A stretch of 64,000 nt of DNA from Streptomyces cavernicola (GTDB taxonomy: Bacteria > Actinomycetota > Actinomycetes > Streptomycetales > Streptomycetaceae). How positions within the stretch are numbered: position 1 is the stretch's first letter; each line of letters opens with the position of its first letter. The DNA lies in the NCBI RefSeq assembly GCF_029968035.1, contig NZ_JASCIQ010000002.1, positions 62,001 through 126,000 of the forward strand. Reading direction: 5' to 3'. The position numbers were made by a program, and so were the translations under genes. Of the stretch, positions 45,495-53,586 are shown piece by piece. The notes below the pieces were generated by a model. It did no database searches, was not told the DNA's origin, and was given only the letters and a program-made list of their open reading frames with translations.

Positions 45495-45959
45495 ATGGCC
45501 CCTCAGATCGCTTCCAACACCCGTGTCGACCTTGCCGAGTTGCTGGACTTCGTACGGCCTCGGCACCGCGCGATCCTGCTCACCCGGCGGTCCGACGGAT
45601 CGCCCCAGGGCTCGCCGCTGACCTGCGGTGTGGACGACTCCGGCCGGATCGTGGTGTCCACGTACCCGGAGCGCGCGAAGACGCGGAACGCGAAGCGGGA
45701 TCCGCAGGTCAGCGTGATCGTGCTCAGCGACGAGTGGAACGGGCCCTGGGTGCAGGTCGACGGCACGGCCGAGGTGCTCGACGTGCCGGAGTCCGTGGAG
45801 CCGCTCGTCGAGTACTTCCGGAACATCTCCGGCGAGCACCCGGACTGGGACGAGTACCGCGCCGCGATGGTGAAGCAGGGCAAGTCGATCCTGCGGATCA
45901 CGCCGGAGCGGTGGGGTCCGGTGGCGACGGGCGGGTTCCCGGCGCGGCTGGCCGGCTGA
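45495..45959 (+). CDS. PPOX-class F420-dependent flavin/deazaflavin-binding protein
   Basis: The 154-residue split-barrel protein (FVRPRHRAILLTRRSDGSPQ; DSGRIVVSTYPERAKTRNAK; GPWVQVDGTAEVLDVPESVE) matches the TIGR-type Rv1155-like group that binds F420. Reduction of a small substrate is likely; the substrate is unknown. TAGGGT at 45483-45488 ends 6 bases before ATG 45495 (leaderless). Confidence 0.87.
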   Translation: MAPQIASNTRVDLAELLDFVRPRHRAILLTRRSDGSPQGSPLTCGVDDSGRIVVSTYPERAKTRNAKRDPQVSVIVLSDEWNGPWVQVDGTAEVLDVPESVEPLVEYFRNISGEHPDWDEYRAAMVKQGKSILRITPERWGPVATGGFPARLAG

Positions 45960-45980
45960 GCCCGCCGGGGTTCAGGAGGT

Positions 45981-46766
45981 TCAGGACTCCGTCGCGTACC
46001 GGGTGACCATCGCCTCGATGCCCGCGATCATCAGGTCGAGGGCGAAGGCGAAGTCCGCGTCCCAGACCTGGGCGACCGTACGGCCGGCGTGCGCGCCGAT
46101 GACGTCCTTGAGCTCGTCGATCTGCTCGGACGTCCGCGGGTTCTCCGTGAAGGCCTCCATGGCCTCCTCGTAGTACTCGTCCACGGTCAGGCCGGAGGCG
46201 GCGCAGCGCCGGCTGAAGTTGCCCTCCATCGTGCCGAAGCCGTACGCGAACTGGAACACCGCGGCCGTCGCCCCGGTCCGCACCGAGACGGGCAGGCCCG
46301 TGGTGCGGATGATCTTCTGGACGGCCTCCGCGAAGGCGATCGAGTGCGGGCCGATGTTCAGGTACGTGTTGAGGATCGTCGAGACCCAGGGGTGCCGGAC
46401 CAGCACCTCGCGGTAGTCGGCGGCGAGCCTGCGCAGGTGGACGCGCCAGTCCTGGCCGTCGTCCGGGTCGGTGAGCGGGAGTTCGCCGAAGACCGCGTCG
46501 ACGGCCAGTTCGAGGATGTCGTCCTTGGTGTCCACGTACCAGTAGAGGGACATCGCCGTGACGTTCAGCTCGGTGGCGATGCGGCGCATGGAGAGCTTGG
46601 GCAGGCCCTCCGCGTCCAGGAGTCGGACGGCGGTCGCCACGATCCGGTCGCGGTCGAGGCCCTCCGGCTGCTCCGCCTTTCGGCTGCTCGCGGGGCGGGC
46701 GGCCTTGTCCTCCAGCCAGACGCTGGAGCGCGCCGGGTTCCTCGCGCGGTTCGCTGCGCTGACCAT
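45981..46766 (-). CDS. TetR-family regulator (TetR_C tetracycline-repressor-like)
   Basis: The 261-residue protein has an HTH after a 40-residue basic N terminus (IVATAVRLLDAEGLPKLSMR; IATELNVTAMSLYWYVDTKD) and a TetR class C ligand domain (DWRVHLRRLAADYREVLVRH). ATG 46764-46766 has AGAGGGA upstream. The DHA2 pump is upstream on the same strand, 104 bp away, with three matching operators in its control region. The regulator probably represses the pump. Confidence 0.9.
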   Translation of the reverse strand: MVSAANRARNPARSSVWLEDKAARPASSRKAEQPEGLDRDRIVATAVRLLDAEGLPKLSMRRIATELNVTAMSLYWYVDTKDDILELAVDAVFGELPLTDPDDGQDWRVHLRRLAADYREVLVRHPWVSTILNTYLNIGPHSIAFAEAVQKIIRTTGLPVSVRTGATAAVFQFAYGFGTMEGNFSRRCAASGLTVDEYYEEAMEAFTENPRTSEQIDELKDVIGAHAGRTVAQVWDADFAFALDLMIAGIEAMVTRYATES

Positions 46767-46870
46767 GTCGTCCCTCTTACGTCGTCCTGCGCGTGCGGTT
46801 GTCCTGGGCACCGTACCCGGGGGCTGCGCCCCCGGACCCCCGCCCCCTTTCTCGGCCTTCGGCCTCGTCC

Positions 46871-48478
46871 TCAGGCTCCGGACGGGCTGGATTTACCCCG
46901 GGGCGGGCTGTTCTTCTCCGCCCGCTCCGCCCGCTCCGCCCGCGCCAGCATCGCCGCCGCCACAAGCCCACCCGCGAACACCGCGGCCGCGCCGACCAGT
47001 TGGCTGGTCTGCAGGCCCGAGGCGAAGGCCTCGGCGATCTGCTTCCGCTCGGCCGGGCCGTGCGCCGCCGCGAGGGCCGCGGGCAGCGAGGCCGCGGTGA
47101 CCGTGACGAGCGCGGCGAACCGGGCGTTGAGGACCGCGCCCAGGACGGCCACCCCGAGCCCGTTGCCGAACTCGGCGAGCGTGCCGTTGATGCCCGCGCC
47201 GACGCCCGCCTTCTCCGGCGGAATGGCGCTCATGATGGCGTTGGCCATGGCCGGCTGGGACACCGCCATGCCCGCCCCGAACAGCACGAGGCCGAGCAGG
47301 ATCCCGCCGTACGAGCCGTCCGTGCCGCCGCCGAGCAGGGCGATGGACGTCAGCCCCGCGGCCACCATCGTCATGCCGAGGACGACCGTACGGGGCGTGC
47401 CCAGCTTGACGACGACCTTCGGGCCGAGCCCCGACAGGTTGAGGCCGACGATGGTGAGGGCCAGCGGCGCCATCCGCAGGCCGGCCTCCAACGGCTCGTA
47501 CCCGAGGACGAATTGGAGGTGCTGGGTGAGCAGGAACAGCGAGCCGCCCATGCCGAAGACCACGAGCAGCGAACCGGCGATCGCGCCGACGAACTTCGGG
47601 GACCGGAAGAAGTGCATGTCGAGCATCGGGTACGGGGTGCGCAGCTCCCAGAGCGCGAAGAGCACGAGGACCACGACGCCGGCGGCGGCCGGGAGCAGGA
47701 CCTGCGCCGAGGTCCAGCCGTGCTCGGGCCCGACGATGATCGCGTAGACGAGCGTGGCCATGCCGATGGTGGAGAGCAGCGCGCCGAGCAGGTCGGGCCG
47801 GTCGCCGTGGGGGTCCCCCCTGCTCGAACGAAGTTGAGAGCTTGGGGGAGGGTTCTTGGACTCGGGGACGAGCTTGACGACGGCCACGAGGCCGAGCAGG
47901 GCCACGGGGATGTTGATCAGGAAGATCGCGCCCCACCAGTAGTGGTTCAGGATGACGCCGCCGATCAGCGGCCCCGCGGCGAAGCCGAGCGAGCCGACGG
48001 TGGCCCACAGGGCGATGGCCTTGACGCGCTCGGCCTCGTCGAAGATCTGGATGACCACGGCGAGCGTGGTGGTCATGAGCAGCGCGCCACCGATGCCCAT
48101 GCCCGCACGGGCGGCGATCAACTGCCCGCTGGTCTGGGCGAGTCCGGCACAGAGCGAGCCGACGCCGAAGAGCGCGAGGCCCGCGGTGAGCATCTTCTTG
48201 CGGCCGTACCGGTCGGCGGCGTTGCCCGCGGTGAGCAGCAGCCCGGACTGGACGAGGGAGTACGCGTTGATCATCCACTGGATGTCGGCGGTGGACGCGT
48301 TCAGCTCCGTGGTGAGGGAGGGAATCGCGACGCCGAGGACGGTGTTATCGAGCAGCACGGTCAGCTGGGCCAGGCAGATGACGCCGAGGATCAGCCAGCG
48401 CTGCGGGTGGCCGCCGGACGTGGCGGCGGCTTCGGCTTCGGCTTCGGGCGGTTGATCGGTCGTCGCCGCCACGGGCAC
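46871..48478 (-). CDS. DHA2-family MFS drug exporter (EmrB/QacA type)
   Basis: The 535-residue protein has 14 membrane helices (RWLILGVICLAQLTVLLDNT; motif A GNAADRYGRKKMLTAGL; motif C ALWATVGSLGFAAGPLIGGV). It should export drugs or cationic compounds by proton exchange. GTG 48476-48478 has GAGGGG 6 bases upstream and is preferred. An ATG at 48515-48517 would put the operator repeats inside the coding region. A short extra stretch near residue 214 carries a sequence like a duplicated linker (NPPPSSQLRSSRGDPHG). It is probably controlled by the TetR gene downstream. Confidence 0.88.
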   Translation of the reverse strand: MPVAATTDQPPEAEAEAAATSGGHPQRWLILGVICLAQLTVLLDNTVLGVAIPSLTTELNASTADIQWMINAYSLVQSGLLLTAGNAADRYGRKKMLTAGLALFGVGSLCAGLAQTSGQLIAARAGMGIGGALLMTTTLAVVIQIFDEAERVKAIALWATVGSLGFAAGPLIGGVILNHYWWGAIFLINIPVALLGLVAVVKLVPESKNPPPSSQLRSSRGDPHGDRPDLLGALLSTIGMATLVYAIIVGPEHGWTSAQVLLPAAAGVVVLVLFALWELRTPYPMLDMHFFRSPKFVGAIAGSLLVVFGMGGSLFLLTQHLQFVLGYEPLEAGLRMAPLALTIVGLNLSGLGPKVVVKLGTPRTVVLGMTMVAAGLTSIALLGGGTDGSYGGILLGLVLFGAGMAVSQPAMANAIMSAIPPEKAGVGAGINGTLAEFGNGLGVAVLGAVLNARFAALVTVTAASLPAALAAAHGPAERKQIAEAFASGLQTSQLVGAAAVFAGGLVAAAMLARAERAERAEKNSPPRGKSSPSGA

Positions 48479-48493
48479 TCGCCGCCCCTCTTG

Positions 48494-48547
48494 TACGGTG
48501 TACGGGACCTTCCCCATACACCGTACAAGAGTTCCTCTTACACCGTA
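48494..48547. promoter_or_regulatory. Three phased TetR-type operators upstream of the MFS pump
   Basis: The 9-bp core TACGGTGTA occurs at 48494-48502, and inverted (TACACCGTA) at 48517-48525 and 48539-48547. Starts are 23 and 22 bp apart, about two turns. The first two are arms of a 15-bp perfect inverted repeat, CTCTTGTACGGTGTA (48488-48502) with 48517-48531. Confidence 0.85.
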
Positions 48548-48659
48548 CGGTTATTTCTTCGGCGTGCGCTCCGTGAGGTCGTAGAGGGTGGCGACCCCGG
48601 CGGCGGCGCCCGAAACCGAGGCCGGAGCCGAGGCCGGAGCCGAGGCGTCCGGGGTTCGC

Positions 48660-49409
48660 TCAGGCCGCGGCCGTCGCCTCCGCGGGCTTGATCAGGTAAC
48701 CGGCCCCGCGCCGCGTGTGGATCATCGGCGACCGCCCGGCGTCGATCTTCCGCCGCAGATACGAGATATAGAGCTCGACCACGTTCGCCTGCCCCCCGAA
48801 GTCGTAGCTCCACACGCGGTCCAGGATCTGCGCCTTGCTGAGCACCCGCCGCGGGTTGCGCATCAGATAGCGGAGCAGCTCGAACTCGGTGGCCGTGAGG
48901 TGGATCGAGTCCCCGCCGCGCGTGACCTCGTGGCTGTCCTCGTCGAGAGTCAGGTCGCCGACGGCGAGCACGGACTCGCTGCGCCGGGCCGACGCCCCCG
49001 ACCGCCGGATGAGCCCGCGCAGCCGCGCCACGACCTCCTCCAGGCTGAACGGCTTCGTCACATGGTCGTCGCCGCCCGCCGTGAGCCCCGCGATCCGGTC
49101 CTCCACCGCGTCCTTGGCGGTGAGGAAAAGCACGGGCACGTCCGGCTGTTCACGCCGCAGCCGGCCGAGGACGGTGAGCCCGTGCATGTCGGGCAGCGTC
49201 ACGTCGAGCACGACGGCGTCGGGGCGGAACCCCCTGGCCGCCGCCACGGCCCCGGCCCCGTCGGCGGCGGTACGGATCTCCCAGCCCTCGTAGCGCAACG
49301 CCATGGAGAGCAGCTCGGTCAGGGACGACTCGTCGTCGACTACCAGCACCCGCACGGGGCTGCCGTCGGGCCTGAGCAGTTCGGTACGCGATTCGGAGCT
49401 CGTGGTCAT
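48660..49409 (-). CDS. OmpR/PhoB-family response regulator
   Basis: The 249-residue regulator has a receiver domain (VRVLVVDDESSLTELLSMAL, phospho-Asp in AVVLDVTLPD, Lys in VTKPFSLEEV) and an OmpR winged helix (LTATEFELLRYLMRNPRRVL; VVELYISYLRRKID). No histidine kinase gene is next to it, so it is an orphan in this window. ATG 49407-49409 is the start. Two 21-bp direct repeats upstream may be its own binding sites. Confidence 0.92.
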   Translation of the reverse strand: MTTSSESRTELLRPDGSPVRVLVVDDESSLTELLSMALRYEGWEIRTAADGAGAVAAARGFRPDAVVLDVTLPDMHGLTVLGRLRREQPDVPVLFLTAKDAVEDRIAGLTAGGDDHVTKPFSLEEVVARLRGLIRRSGASARRSESVLAVGDLTLDEDSHEVTRGGDSIHLTATEFELLRYLMRNPRRVLSKAQILDRVWSYDFGGQANVVELYISYLRRKIDAGRSPMIHTRRGAGYLIKPAEATAAA

Positions 49410-49465
49410 ACGCGCCACCCTGGCCCCGCCCTCTGAGAACACCCTTTCCCGAACCTGTGAATTCC

Positions 49466-49507
49466 CTGAGAAACGAGTGCCGGTTTCTGAGAAACGAGTT
49501 CCGGTTC
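49466..49507. repeat. 21-bp direct repeat upstream of the response regulator
   Basis: CTGAGAAACGAGTGCCGGTTT at 49466-49486 is repeated at 49487-49507 with few changes. A further CTGAGAA lies at 49433-49439. The 21-bp period matches two turns and suits binding of an OmpR-type dimer. Confidence 0.8.
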
Positions 49508-49537
49508 CGCGAGTTGTCAGGCGGAACAGCCCCGATG

Positions 49538-50410
49538 TCAGGCTGCGGCAGCGCCGAGCCCGAACAGCCGCGCCCCGTTGTCGTGACAGACCCCCCTCAG
49601 CCACTCGTCCCCGAGCCCGAGCCGCTCCAGCGCTTCGAGCTGGTGGACGTACGGATACGGGATGTTGGGGAAGTCCGTACCGAGCAGGACCCGGTCGCCC
49701 AGATCGGCGAGCCGGGACCGCTCCTCGACCGGGAACGGGCTGAGCCGCTCGCTGAAGTCCGTGAACGCCATCGTCGTGTCGAGCCGCACCTCCGCGTACC
49801 GCTCGGCGAGGTCCAGGAAGTCCGCGTACTCCGGCATCCCCATGTGCGCCACGATCAGCCGCAGCCGCGGATGGCGCGCGAGGACCCGCGCCACCGGCTC
49901 CGGCCCGGTGTGCTTGCCGGGCTGCGGGCCCGAGCCGCAGTGCATCACGACGGGCGTGCCGGACTCGGCGAGCAGCCCCCACGCCGGGTCGAGCAGCGGG
50001 TCCGCCGGGTCGTAACCCCCCACCTGCACATGGGACTTGAAGACCCGCGCCCCCGCCTCGACGGCCTCGCGCACATACGTCTCCACGCCGTCCTCGGGAA
50101 ACAGCGTCGCCGTGTGCAGGCAGTCCGGCGTACGCCCCGCGAACTCGGCCGCCCAGCCGTTCAGCCAGGACGCCATGCCCGGCTTGTGCGGATAGAGCAT
50201 CGCCGTGAACGCCCGCACCCCGAACTCCCGCAGCAGCGCGAGCCGTTCCTCCTCGTCCTGTCGGTACGAGATGGGCCACTCCATCCCGGTGAGCGGCCCG
50301 ACGCCGTCGAAGTACGCCCAGACCTTGCGCAGCACCCGCTCCGGCATGAAGTGCGTATGCACGTCGACCAGCCCGGGAACCCCGAGCCGCCGCCAGAACG
50401 CCCGCACCCG
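49538..50410 (-). CDS. Amidohydrolase-2 family metal hydrolase
   Basis: The 290-residue TIM-barrel protein has the metal motif LVDVHTHFMPE near the start, GTPVVMHCGSGPQPGKHTG, LIVAHMGMPEYADF and the late Asp in LLGTDFPNIPYP. It is related to ACMSD/amidohydrolase_2 enzymes; the substrate is unknown. The start is uncertain: GTG 50408-50410 has GGGAG 9 bases upstream, GTG 50414 and TTG 50477 are also open. It lies 37 bp after the monooxygenase-like gene on the same strand. Confidence 0.82.
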   Translation of the reverse strand, partial: RVRAFWRRLGVPGLVDVHTHFMPERVLRKVWAYFDGVGPLTGMEWPISYRQDEEERLALLREFGVRAFTAMLYPHKPGMASWLNGWAAEFAGRTPDCLHTATLFPEDGVETYVREAVEAGARVFKSHVQVGGYDPADPLLDPAWGLLAESGTPVVMHCGSGPQPGKHTGPEPVARVLARHPRLRLIVAHMGMPEYADFLDLAERYAEVRLDTTMAFTDFSERLSPFPVEERSRLADLGDRVLLGTDFPNIPYPYVHQLEALERLGLGDEWLRGVCHDNGARLFGLGAAAA

Positions 50411-50447
50411 CACCCGCTCCCGCTCACCGCCCCCGGCGGTCCCGCCG

Positions 50448-50873
50448 CTACTCCCGCTCCCGCTGCTGCTCCCGCACAAAGGAGTAGCTCCTCTCCACCT
50501 TGCTGACGTGCACCGAGAAGTTCTCGTACCACTGCGCCCTGCCGCGCTCCCGCGCCGCCCGGTGCTCGACCTGCGAGCGCCACTCCCTGATCGCGTCCTC
50601 GCTCTCGAAGTAGCCGACGGTGATGCCGAGCCCGCCCGGCGTACGCGCCGAGTCCATCCCGAGGAACCCGGGCGTCTTCCGCACCAACTCCTCCATCCGC
50701 TCGGCCGTTTCGCCGTACCCCGCGCCGTCGGACATGCGCAGCGACGTGAAGATGACGGCGTAGTACGGCGGCTCGAACGGCGGCACAGGCACCGGCGGCG
50801 CAGGCGGCTGCGGCACAGGCGACGGCTGCACAGGCGACGGCGCCGCAGCCGCGGCGCCCGAATCAGTGGTCAT
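50448..50873 (-). CDS. Antibiotic biosynthesis monooxygenase (ABM)-like protein
   Basis: The 141-residue protein has a 40-residue Pro/Ala/Val N terminus and a dimeric alpha/beta-barrel ABM domain (YYAVIFTSLRMSDGAGYGET; PGFLGMDSARTPGGLGITVG; AIREWRSQVEHRAARERGRA; WYENFSVHVSKVERSY). Enzymatic role unknown. ATG 50871-50873 is the start. It is followed by the amidohydrolase gene. Confidence 0.82.
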   Translation of the reverse strand: MTTDSGAAAAAPSPVQPSPVPQPPAPPVPVPPFEPPYYAVIFTSLRMSDGAGYGETAERMEELVRKTPGFLGMDSARTPGGLGITVGYFESEDAIREWRSQVEHRAARERGRAQWYENFSVHVSKVERSYSFVREQQRERE

Positions 50874-50962
50874 GCCATCCACTCTCGCCACACACTCCCC
50901 ATCTGTCCACGCCCTTCCGGTAGTTGAGGGCGCAGCCGACCCCGCCCCTCTCCAGTCCGCCC

Positions 50963-51880
50963 TCAGAACAGCCCGCCCTGCACGCCCCTGCTCCCCTCGT
51001 CCCGCACCGTCAGCGCCTCCACGGGAACGCTCACGCCCGCCCGCTCCGCCTCCGTCTCGGCCGCGACGAGCCGCCAGCCGCCCAACAGCCGCCCGTCCAC
51101 GACCACTGGCCCGCCCCCGTCCCGCGGCCGCAGCAGCAGATCGGGTCCTGCGACGCCCACGAGCCGCCCGGCGACCCCGCCGCCGTCCACCAACTCCCGT
51201 ACGACCCGCACCTCCGCCACATCGCGCAGCTCCTCCAGCCCGAACAGCCCAGCGTGGTCGACCGGTTCGAACTCCACCCGCCGCAAGGACTCCGGCCAGC
51301 CGGCGAGCGCGACGGCCCGCGCATGGCAGTCCCGCAGCTCCGCGACCCGCGCGGCGAGCGGCGGCAGGTCGAGCCGCGCGGCCCGCTTGCGCGCGTACGA
51401 AATCCGGTCGGGCACCTTGAGCGCCGCCCCGAGCAGCTCCTCCGCCCGCCGAGCCGCCATCAACGGCCCCCGCCCCAGCCAGGCGAACGCCACCGCCCCC
51501 TGCTCGAGGAGCCGAGCCGGCCCCCGCCGCACGCCCGTGATCCCCACCTTCAGCAACCCGGGCCCGAACCACGCCAGATACACCGCGTACGGCCGCTGGT
51601 CAGCGGCGTTGGTGTCGGCGGCGACGGAGAACGAGCGGTCGATCCGCGCGCACTCCGCGCACTGGTCCCGCGTCCCCCGCCCCGGCACGACGGCCCCCAC
51701 CGGACACGGCGTACGCCGCCCCGCTCTCCACACCCCGACACAACACCGCTCCCCCCGCGCCACGAACGCCAACTCCTGCCCGAACCCGAGCACACTGCCC
51801 CGCTCCCCCCGCCCGTCCCCGAACCACCGCAGCTCCGGCCGCCCCTCACGCCACCGAACCCCCGCACACCACCACGCCAT
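50963..51880 (-). CDS. DUF2797 protein
   Basis: The 305-residue protein has an N-terminal Cys-rich region (RCCVGVWRAGRRTPCPVGAV; DQCAECARID) that could bind zinc. A central segment (YAVYLAWFGPGLLKVGITGV; ARLLEQGAVAFAWLGRGPLM) is reminiscent of GIY-YIG folds in its spacing of Tyr, Lys-Val-Gly and Arg. The C-terminal half has no recognisable domain. It is a conserved uncharacterised family. ATG 51878-51880 follows a GGGG stretch. Confidence 0.8.
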   Translation of the reverse strand: MAWWCAGVRWREGRPELRWFGDGRGERGSVLGFGQELAFVARGERCCVGVWRAGRRTPCPVGAVVPGRGTRDQCAECARIDRSFSVAADTNAADQRPYAVYLAWFGPGLLKVGITGVRRGPARLLEQGAVAFAWLGRGPLMAARRAEELLGAALKVPDRISYARKRAARLDLPPLAARVAELRDCHARAVALAGWPESLRRVEFEPVDHAGLFGLEELRDVAEVRVVRELVDGGGVAGRLVGVAGPDLLLRPRDGGGPVVVDGRLLGGWRLVAAETEAERAGVSVPVEALTVRDEGSRGVQGGLF

Positions 51881-51912
51881 ATCCCCAGCATGCTCCCCAC
51901 CACTGACAACGC

Positions 51913-51944
51913 GACGGGCCCCGGACTCTCGTCCGGGGCCCGTC
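51913..51944 (-). terminator. Terminator downstream of the GYD gene
   Basis: GACGGGCCCCGGAC at 51913-51926 pairs perfectly with 51931-51944 around TCTC. It closely resembles the terminator at 52379-52408. Confidence 0.85.
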
Positions 51945-51957
51945 AGGAAGGTCCGCG

Positions 51958-52284
51958 CTACGCACCGGGTTTCCGGTACCGGACCTCCCCGGCCTTCCGC
52001 AGGGCGTCCATGGTCTCGTCGACGCTCAGCAGAACGGTCGTCTCGAACGAGCTGAGCGCACCGCCTCCGCTGATCGCCAGCGCGACCGAGGCCATGGAGA
52101 CGTTGTCGGGCGCCTCCCACAGGTTGTAGCCGTCGCGAGCCCCGAACGCGTACCAGAATCCGTGCAGCTTGCCCCCGACGGACTCGATGTACGACTGAGC
52201 GGCCTTGGCCCGGTCCTCGGGGTTCCCGATGAGCCTCGCCCAGGTCTCCGGCGTATAGCTGAACCGCGACAGATAGAGCGGCAT
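51958..52284 (-). CDS. GYD domain-containing protein
   Basis: The 108-residue protein (PLYLSRFSYTPETWARLIGN; FWYAFGARDGYNLWEAPDNV) is the small GYD family of alpha/beta proteins of unknown function. ATG 52282-52284 is preceded by AAGGGAGA. It ends 13 bases before a strong hairpin. Confidence 0.85.
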   Translation of the reverse strand: MPLYLSRFSYTPETWARLIGNPEDRAKAAQSYIESVGGKLHGFWYAFGARDGYNLWEAPDNVSMASVALAISGGGALSSFETTVLLSVDETMDALRKAGEVRYRKPGA

Positions 52285-52378
52285 CACATCTCCCTTCGTC
52301 CCCCAAGAGATGCCCCCGGCCCGGACCAGGGCCCCGACACCGCCCACACATCCCCCGAGCGGCCGACACCGACAACGC

Positions 52379-52408
52379 AAGAGGCCCGGACTCTCGTCCG
52401 GGCCTCTT
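52379..52408 (-). terminator. Terminator after tRNA-Arg
   Basis: AAGAGGCCCGGAC at 52379-52391 pairs with 52396-52408 around TCTC (13 bp), 8 bases past the 3' end of the leftward tRNA. Confidence 0.88.
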
Positions 52409-52415
52409 GTCTGTG

Positions 52416-52488
52416 TGCACTCGGCAGGATTCGAACCTGCAACCTTCTGATCCGTAGTCAGATGCTCTATCCGTTAAGCTACGAGTGC
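52416..52488 (-). tRNA. tRNA-Arg (anticodon ACG)
   Basis: 73 nt on the minus strand, acceptor GCACTCG/CGAGTGC, anticodon loop CTACGGA. A34 is the target of the TadA enzyme encoded at 35981. Confidence 0.95.
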
Positions 52489-52546
52489 TTGTTCTGTTTT
52501 CGTCTCCGCTCCCCGGCCTTTCGGCCCGCTCGCGGCGACAGGAAGA

Positions 52547-52575
52547 ACATTACATGACTGCCGTCGTCATGTGAA
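52547..52575 (-). promoter_or_regulatory. Promoter of tRNA-Arg(ACG)
   Basis: On the minus strand TTCACA (52570-52575) and TAATGT (52547-52552) have a 17-bp spacer, 59 bases before the tRNA. CATGAC-N7-GTCATG (52553-52571) is a perfect dyad lying over the spacer. Confidence 0.7.
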
Positions 52576-52643
52576 ATCCGATTGCCTCACCCCTTGTGAC
52601 CTGCGAAAACGCACCTGTCAGCGGTCATGGGGCCCCGGACGCA

Positions 52644-52677
52644 CCGAAGCCCCGGTCCTGTTGGACCGGGGCTTCGG
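52644..52677 (-). terminator. Terminator after tRNA-Ser(GCT)
   Basis: A 15-bp perfect stem (52644-52658 with 52663-52677) around TGTT, 10 bases past the leftward tRNA. Confidence 0.85.
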
Positions 52678-52686
52678 ATCTTGCTG

Positions 52687-52777
52687 CGGAGGCGGAGGGA
52701 TTTGAACCCTCGATGGGCTTTAAGACCCAAACCGCATTAGCAGTGCGGCGCCATAGACCGGACTAGGCGACGCCTCC
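52687..52777 (-). tRNA. tRNA-Ser (anticodon GCT)
   Basis: 91 nt on the minus strand with long variable arm, acceptor GGAGGCG/CGCCTCC, anticodon stem CCGCA/TGCGG, loop CTGCTAA. A dyad ACAGCCC-AGC-GGGCTGT at 52818-52834 lies upstream. Confidence 0.94.
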
Positions 52778-53004
52778 AGCACACCTCGCTTGCGCGTGGT
52801 GCGTTGCAGATGATGACACAGCCCAGCGGGCTGTCACCAATCGCCCCCCACGGTACTAGGCGGGCGGGCGGCAGGGCAAAGCGTTAGCCCCGGCGCGGCC
52901 TGCGGCGATGTGGGCGGGGCGCGCGGGGCGCAACGTCGGGGCGCGTCAGGCGTTAGTAGGGGTGAAGCGTTTCCTCTCCGCCCGCACACTCTCCTGGAGT
53001 CCCC

Positions 53005-53532
53005 GTGCTGCTGCGCCGTCTCGCCTGTACCGCCGTCGCCTCCCTCGCCGCGCTGTCCGCCGCCGCCCCCGCCGTGGCGCAGGAGGCCGCCCCCGCGCCC
53101 CGGTTACCGCTGGCCGAGCAGGACCACCTGACCGTGACCGTCTCGGACACCGGCACCGAGGAGGACGGGACGTACCAGCTGGAGTGCGGGCGGGACGGGA
53201 GCTTCGGCGGTACGCACCACCGGGCCGAGGCGGCCTGCGAGCGGCTCGGGCAGTTGGCCGAGGAGAACGAGGACCCGTTCGCGCCGGTGCCCGCGGACTC
53301 GCTCTGCACTATGCAGCACGGCGGCGCCGGCACGGCCCACGTCACCGGGGTCTGGCAGGGCCGGCCGGTGGACGCCTCGTACGACCGCAGCGGCGGGTGC
53401 GAGATCGGGCGCTGGAACACGATGGTGCCCGTGCTGCCCGAGTTCGCGGGCGGCCGAGGAAGCGAGGCGGCAGAAGGCGGAGCAGGCGATGGGCTCGGCG
53501 GTGGGCTCGGCGGGCCGCTCGGCCTGCGCTGA
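53005..53532 (+). CDS. Subtilisin-inhibitor-like (SSI) secreted protein, with a TTA codon
   Basis: The 175-residue protein has a signal peptide (about 1-25; ALSAAAPAVAQ) and an SSI domain: four Cys in ECGRDGS, EAACERLGQL, SLCTMQHG and GGCEIGRW, with VTGVWQGRPV between. A Met in the CTM segment probably occupies the reactive-site region. A Gly-rich tail extends beyond the usual SSI length. GTG 53005 follows GGAG. Leu-34 is encoded by TTA at 53104-53106, the bldA codon, so translation should depend on development. A hairpin ends the gene. Confidence 0.85.
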   Translation: MLLRRLACTAVASLAALSAAAPAVAQEAAPAPRLPLAEQDHLTVTVSDTGTEEDGTYQLECGRDGSFGGTHHRAEAACERLGQLAEENEDPFAPVPADSLCTMQHGGAGTAHVTGVWQGRPVDASYDRSGGCEIGRWNTMVPVLPEFAGGRGSEAAEGGAGDGLGGGLGGPLGLR

Positions 53533-53545
53533 ACCGACCGGGCAC

Positions 53546-53586
53546 GCCCCTGGGCGCACCCGAGCAACTCCGGTACGCCCAGGGGC
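53546..53586 (+). terminator. Terminator after the SSI-like gene
   Basis: GCCCCTGGGCG at 53546-53556 pairs with CGCCCAGGGGC at 53576-53586 (11 bp), loop of 19 nt. Confidence 0.65.

Noticed and set aside
48551..48660. Minus-strand frame ending TLYDLTERTPKK and TAA after the response regulator
   Set aside because: It looks like the end of a protein, but has no start codon between the regulator stop and the TAA, and its upstream part lies in another frame of the regulator gene.
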